From assembly GCA_024278035.1 (NCBI GenBank), contig JAJRUA010000242.1:1-7858 (forward strand): a stretch of DNA of 7,858 bases. Direction: 5' to 3'. The notes under the pieces were generated by a model. That model was given only the letters and a program-made list of their open reading frames with translations. It made no database searches and was not told the DNA's origin. This document shows positions 5,361-7,858 of this stretch, one piece after another. Source of the stretch: Planctomycetota bacterium (lineage in GTDB: Bacteria > Planctomycetota > Planctomycetia > Pirellulales > Lacipirellulaceae). Position 1 is the first letter of the stretch, and the number at the start of each line of letters is the position of its first letter. The position numbers and the translations under genes were made by a program.

Positions 5361-5389
5361 GGTATAACAGGTAGAACCGGCTTAATCAA
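5361..5389 (-). promoter_or_regulatory. Candidate promoter for the PEP-CTERM gene
   Basis: Read on the minus strand, TTGATT (5389-5384) is followed after 17 bases by TATACC (5366-5361). Each hexamer matches the sigma-70 consensus at 4 of 6 positions with ideal spacing. The transcript would start near 5354 and leave a 5' leader of about 100 bases. The score is modest and chance occurrence is possible. Confidence 0.35.
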
Positions 5390-5700
5390 GTAAAATGCGG
5401 CTCACACACCGCAATAGGTACGGGGCAATCGAGTGAACAGCCAACTCTTGGTTCCAAGGCTTTACTCACTCTTACGAATTGGGCTCTTGCGAACTGGGGT
5501 GCTGGCCGACAGAAGTTGTTATGCTGTAGGCTGCCCAGCCAGCCGGCACTCCCCCTCCTCTCGATTCTAGCAATGGCAAAGCACCAGGGTTCCGCCCTGG
5601 CAAGGGCAAGCCGTTTGGAGTCCGGGAAAACACCTAGTCGCCAGCCTGCTCAGGCCGACTTGTTTTTTGTTGGAATTTCCCGTCGTTGCGGAACGATTTT
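5390..5700. other. Intergenic region with small palindromes, no supported gene
   Basis: This stretch between the divergent PEP-CTERM and DUF1559 genes shows no convincing coding frame. Three weak structures are visible. TGCGG (5396-5400) pairs with CCGCA (5409-5413). GGGGTGCTGGC (5496-5506) is roughly mirrored by GCCGGCAC-T-CCCC (5542-5554). The compact hairpin CCAGGG-TTCCG-CCCTGG is at 5584-5600. The last resembles common GC-rich repeats but could be chance. Confidence 0.4.
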
Positions 5701-5730
5701 TTGACACCAAGCAGCTATTTCAGATATGAT
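5701..5730 (+). promoter_or_regulatory. Sigma-70-like promoter of the DUF1559 gene
   Basis: TTGACA (5701-5706) matches the -35 consensus perfectly. It is followed after 18 bases by TATGAT (5725-5730), five of six matches to the -10 box. Transcription would begin near 5737, giving a leader of about 40 bases. That leader contains AGGAG (5766-5770), 7 bases before the ATG at 5778. This is the best promoter in the window and suggests housekeeping expression. Confidence 0.68.
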
Positions 5731-5777
5731 CCGGAAATCGTTTTCTTTTCTCTTTCCTGTACGTCAGGAGTCTGCGC

Positions 5778-6887
5778 ATGTTCAGTTTTCGATCAGTTGA
5801 ACGTAAATCCTCGCAAGCTTTTTTCACTAGGGTGCGATCTTTAACAGCTGGCTTTACACTTGTTGAGTTACTCGTGGTCATTGCGATCATCGGAGTGTTG
5901 GTTGCCTTGTTGTTGCCTGCGATACAAGCAGCTCGCGAAGCAGCGCGGCGAAGTCAGTGCATGAACAACATGAGACAGATAGGTCTCGCGATGCAAAACT
6001 ATCACAGTGCACGCGGCAAGTTTCCTGTTGGGACCGATGCGGTGAGCTATGGCGATGTTTTTTCCGGAGCCCTGCCAGAGCTGTTGCCTTACTTGGAACA
6101 GCAGAATGTAAAAAATCTCTACGACCCGGACAAAAAATGGCACAAACAGTCGGCTGAAGTCTCGGCTACTTCGATTGCGGCCTTCAACTGTCCCTCGACT
6201 TCCGAGGACAATCCGTATACTCATGAGCCTCTTTCCGGCATCATAAACAACCATGTCTACGGTACAACCGATTACACGTTGTCGAAGGGTGCCTCCGACG
6301 GAATGTGCATCCTTTCTCCTTTTGGCGGTGGGAAAAAGGGGCCCGGAGATATGAATTCTTCCCTGCGAGGTGTGTTTGACTTCAATTGGGGGGTTGGCCT
6401 CAGGCGAATCACCGATGGGTCGAGCAACACCTTTGCTATAGGAGAGGCAAGCGGATCGTCTCACTGGCTTGTTTGCCACGGAGCCGGTTGTACTGAAGAG
6501 GATCTCCGAGTAGACCAAACGAGGGAAATTCCTTCGGCTTGGATGGGGTGGATTATCGCCCAGCCAAGTTCTTTGCCATTCCTCTCTGCGGGGCTGGTTC
6601 TGACGGGGCCTTATGGTTGCACCGTCGATCCAATGAACAAGTACCCTGTAACCGATATGTTTGTCGACACAGGGACTTTTTACAGCAACTTCGCGTCTGG
6701 AGCCGGATGTCCGGGCAGCGCTGAGGGGAGTGACGATGCGGTGCCCAATTTCCGAAGCGATCACCCGGGCGGTTGCCATTTTGCCTATGCAGACGGATCG
6801 GTTCATTTCCTGAACGACTCGATCGAGATGGTTAGCTACCGCGCTTTATCTACCATCAGCGGCGACGAAGTGGTTTCACTGCCATGA
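5778..6887 (+). CDS. DUF1559 domain protein with prepilin-type N-terminus
   Basis: A 369-residue protein of the planctomycete DUF1559 (SBP_bac_10-annotated) family. It has a type IV prepilin-like leader. After a basic 24-residue stretch, G25 precedes F-T-L-V-E30-L-L-V-V-I-A, where a prepilin peptidase would cut and methylate. The helix continues to the conserved L-P-A-I-Q-A-A-R-E-A-A-R-R (46-58), then C61, N-N-M-R-Q-I-G-L-A and N-Y-H. The family's C-terminal block S-D-H-P-G-G-C-H-F-A-Y-A-D-G-S-V-H-F (327-344) is intact, as is G-S-S-N-T near 214-218. Length is typical. The leader predicts a pilin-like or pseudopilin-like cell-surface or secretion-related protein; the exact role is unknown, and planctomycetes carry many copies. 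A strong promoter and AGGAG site support the start. A HEAT-repeat lipoprotein gene follows 124 bases downstream. Confidence 0.97.
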   Translation: MFSFRSVERKSSQAFFTRVRSLTAGFTLVELLVVIAIIGVLVALLLPAIQAAREAARRSQCMNNMRQIGLAMQNYHSARGKFPVGTDAVSYGDVFSGALPELLPYLEQQNVKNLYDPDKKWHKQSAEVSATSIAAFNCPSTSEDNPYTHEPLSGIINNHVYGTTDYTLSKGASDGMCILSPFGGGKKGPGDMNSSLRGVFDFNWGVGLRRITDGSSNTFAIGEASGSSHWLVCHGAGCTEEDLRVDQTREIPSAWMGWIIAQPSSLPFLSAGLVLTGPYGCTVDPMNKYPVTDMFVDTGTFYSNFASGAGCPGSAEGSDDAVPNFRSDHPGGCHFAYADGSVHFLNDSIEMVSYRALSTISGDEVVSLP

Positions 6888-7011
6888 GTCATGGCAAGTT
6901 CCGTTTGAGGTTGCGAATGTTTTTTGTGTAGGTTGCTGGGGAGTCTTTTCAAGCCGCGTGCCACTCTTCTCCATTTAGCGGAAGCGTTACAAAAAAAGGA
7001 ATTGACATACG

Positions 7012-7344
7012 ATGGACTCATCAAAATTTTTCTTGAGTTTTTCCTTAGGAGCACTGATGCTCCTGCTCACGATCGGATGTGGCAAAAGTTCGGTGCCCAC
7101 CGTTGAGCCAACCCCCGAAAAAACGCCTTGGTTGTTTCCCGAGCCTCAGATCAAGCTGCTGAGTTCAGGCGACTACCGAGTAAGAGGCCTCGCCGTGAAA
7201 AACTTGGCGAAGATGGGCGCTAAAGCCGAGATGGCCATTCCCGCATTAGAAAAGCTGCTTGAAGATAAAGAGCCCAACGTCCGAGTTATCGCGGAAGACG
7301 CGTTAAAGAAAATCCGCGAAGAGCTAGGAAGCCCAGCATCCTGA
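7012..7344 (+). CDS. Small HEAT-repeat lipoprotein
   Basis: A 110-residue protein with a signal peptide (hydrophobic 6-21) ending in L-T-I-G-C23, an acceptable though not ideal lipobox, so C23 would be lipidated after cleavage. A Pro/Glu/Thr linker (27-45) follows. About one and a half HEAT-type helical repeats come next: D54-Y-R-V-R-G-L-A-V-K-N-L-A-K-M-G (54-69), A-I-P-A-L-E-K-L-L-E-D (75-85), and E-P-N-V-R-V-I-A-E-D-A-L-K-K-I (87-101). HEAT repeats bind protein partners; no catalytic residues are expected. The ribosome binding site is AAGGA (6996-7000), 11 bases before ATG. It follows the DUF1559 gene on the same strand with no clear promoter between them, so co-transcription is plausible. 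The repeat set is shorter than in most HEAT proteins, which suggests a minimal membrane-tethered binding module. Confidence 0.88.
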   Translation: MDSSKFFLSFSLGALMLLLTIGCGKSSVPTVEPTPEKTPWLFPEPQIKLLSSGDYRVRGLAVKNLAKMGAKAEMAIPALEKLLEDKEPNVRVIAEDALKKIREELGSPAS

Positions 7345-7618
7345 AGTTTGAATCCTGCCCCCCCCTCGCAATTGGCCACGAAATCTACGCCAATCGATTA
7401 CGCTTGCTCCTGTTTCTCTCTCGCCCCAACTCTTTCGCACGCTAATTTGGTCCTGCTGAGAGGTCCCCAGAAGGCTGCAAGGTGCGTGAGTGCCGCCCAA
7501 AAAGGCGAGTTCTACTCAGATGGGGTATTCTTGCTGGTTCAACATGAACTCGCAATCCGAACGCACCGTTTTTTCTTCAAGCTCTGCTTCGGTTGCCGGG
7601 TCGTTGAGGTATTGTAGC
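7345..7618. other. Intergenic region, no supported gene
   Basis: No frame on either strand here shows a recognisable domain together with a plausible start and composition. A run of eight C bases lies at 7358-7365. On the minus strand, a frame at about 7516-7618 reads L-N-D-P-A-T-E-A-E-L-E-E-K, which has protein-like composition. It could be the frameshifted tail of the RHS fragment just upstream of it, but this is not demonstrable. Confidence 0.4.
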
Positions 7619-7729
7619 CACCTGCCACTGCTGGTTGTAATAAAAATGCCGCAGGTTGCCGCTGCCGACCGTCTCGTCCCGAACAATCCGCCGGTTGAGA
7701 TCCTCGAACCGGCCAAAAACAACCTTCGC
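7619..7729 (-). pseudogene. Probable RHS/YD-repeat protein remnant
   Basis: On the minus strand this segment encodes about 37 residues containing E-D-L-N-R-R-I-V-R-D-E and then N-L-R-H-F-Y-Y-N-Q-Q-W-Q-V. These match the pattern seen near the C-terminal core of planctomycete RHS/YD-repeat proteins (Y-D-x-L-N-R-R-I, then H-F-Y-Y-N-x-x-W-Q). Upstream the frame carries no YD repeats, and downstream it loses the expected sequence and stops at about 7577-7579. A different frame then looks protein-like. I read this as debris of a large surface or toxin-delivery gene rather than a functional gene. The family call rests on one short motif pair, so it is tentative. Confidence 0.42.
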
Positions 7730-7798
7730 ATTCCCACCCCCAAAATGCGATAATCCCCGTGGCAACAATTTCTGAAAAGACCAACGACAAAAAGTTTT

Positions 7799-7858
7799 AA
7801 CGCAGAGCCCGCGGAGGGCCGCAGAGAGATTTCCCAATACCAATCTCTGCGGTCCTCA
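7799..7858. repeat. CGCRGAG-type inverted-repeat element, cut by window edge
   Basis: From 7799 the sequence reads AACGCAGAG, then CGCGGAG, then CGCAGAGA, the same three units in the same order as the GxxExxY left repeat, with each spacer one base longer. A perfect 9-base inverted pair follows: CCGCAGAGA (7819-7827) with TCTCTGCGG (7844-7852), enclosing 16 bases. The right arm continues past the window end. There is no GxxExxY gene between these arms. Confidence 0.6.

Noticed and set aside
5516..5704. 62-residue frame upstream of the DUF1559 gene
   Set aside because: TTG start, no ribosome binding site, Ser/Arg/Pro-rich composition, and it runs into the -35 box of a strong promoter.
5868..6806. 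312-residue open frame antisense to the DUF1559 gene
   Set aside because: It is a shadow of a clearly real gene on the other strand and shows no domain or signal of its own.
7358..7365. Run of eight C bases as a phase-variable tract
   Set aside because: It lies after the stop of the lipoprotein gene, outside any gene or promoter, so no switching effect can be argued.
7490..7753. 87-residue plus-strand frame near the right end
   Set aside because: GTG start without a binding site, and composition of an antisense frame opposite the probable RHS remnant.

Overview
The window looks like chromosomal DNA of a planctomycete, most likely order Pirellulales. This rests on a DUF1559 protein with a prepilin-type N-terminus, a PEP-CTERM protein carrying a dockerin-like D-x-D-G-D-x-D segment, a probable RHS remnant, and intergenic palindromes of a style common in that group. 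The assignment is by family recognition, not by a search.

Positions 1-2414 (plus strand) hold a tightly packed operon: the 3' end of an ABC transporter ATPase, an ABC-2 type permease, a SCO1/SenC copper chaperone, a DUF420 (CtaM/YozB-like) membrane protein, and a small membrane protein with a Cys-Pro-Thr-Cys-Lys motif. The first four overlap or are separated by at most one base; the last follows after 28 bases. SCO and DUF420 proteins both serve assembly of haem-copper cytochrome oxidase, so this is probably the accessory end of a cytochrome c oxidase gene cluster lying to the left.

Positions 2415-3057 hold a self-contained module: a GxxExxY family protein flanked by 28-base inverted repeats (25 of 28 positions match), preceded by another palindromic element. 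It separates the oxidase-assembly genes from a minus-strand DUF983 gene (3058-3513), a family also often found near cytochrome oxidase genes. A likely 58-residue membrane protein (3630-3806) is transcribed divergently from DUF983.

Positions 3807-4025 contain two imperfect palindromes. A secreted PEP-CTERM protein lies on the minus strand (4026-5255). An intergenic stretch of about 520 bases follows, holding a weak candidate promoter for the PEP-CTERM gene and a strong one (TTGACA-18-TATGAT) for the DUF1559 gene (5778-6887). A small HEAT-repeat lipoprotein gene (7012-7344) comes next.

The last 514 bases hold no convincing intact gene. They contain a probable decayed minus-strand RHS fragment (about 7619-7729) and, at the right edge, the start of an inverted-repeat element resembling the repeats around the GxxExxY gene.

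No defence system, CRISPR array, transposase, tRNA or rRNA was seen. The points most worth following are the small CPTCK protein as a possible oxidase-assembly factor, the GxxExxY module with its repeats, and the repeat/RHS debris at the right end.
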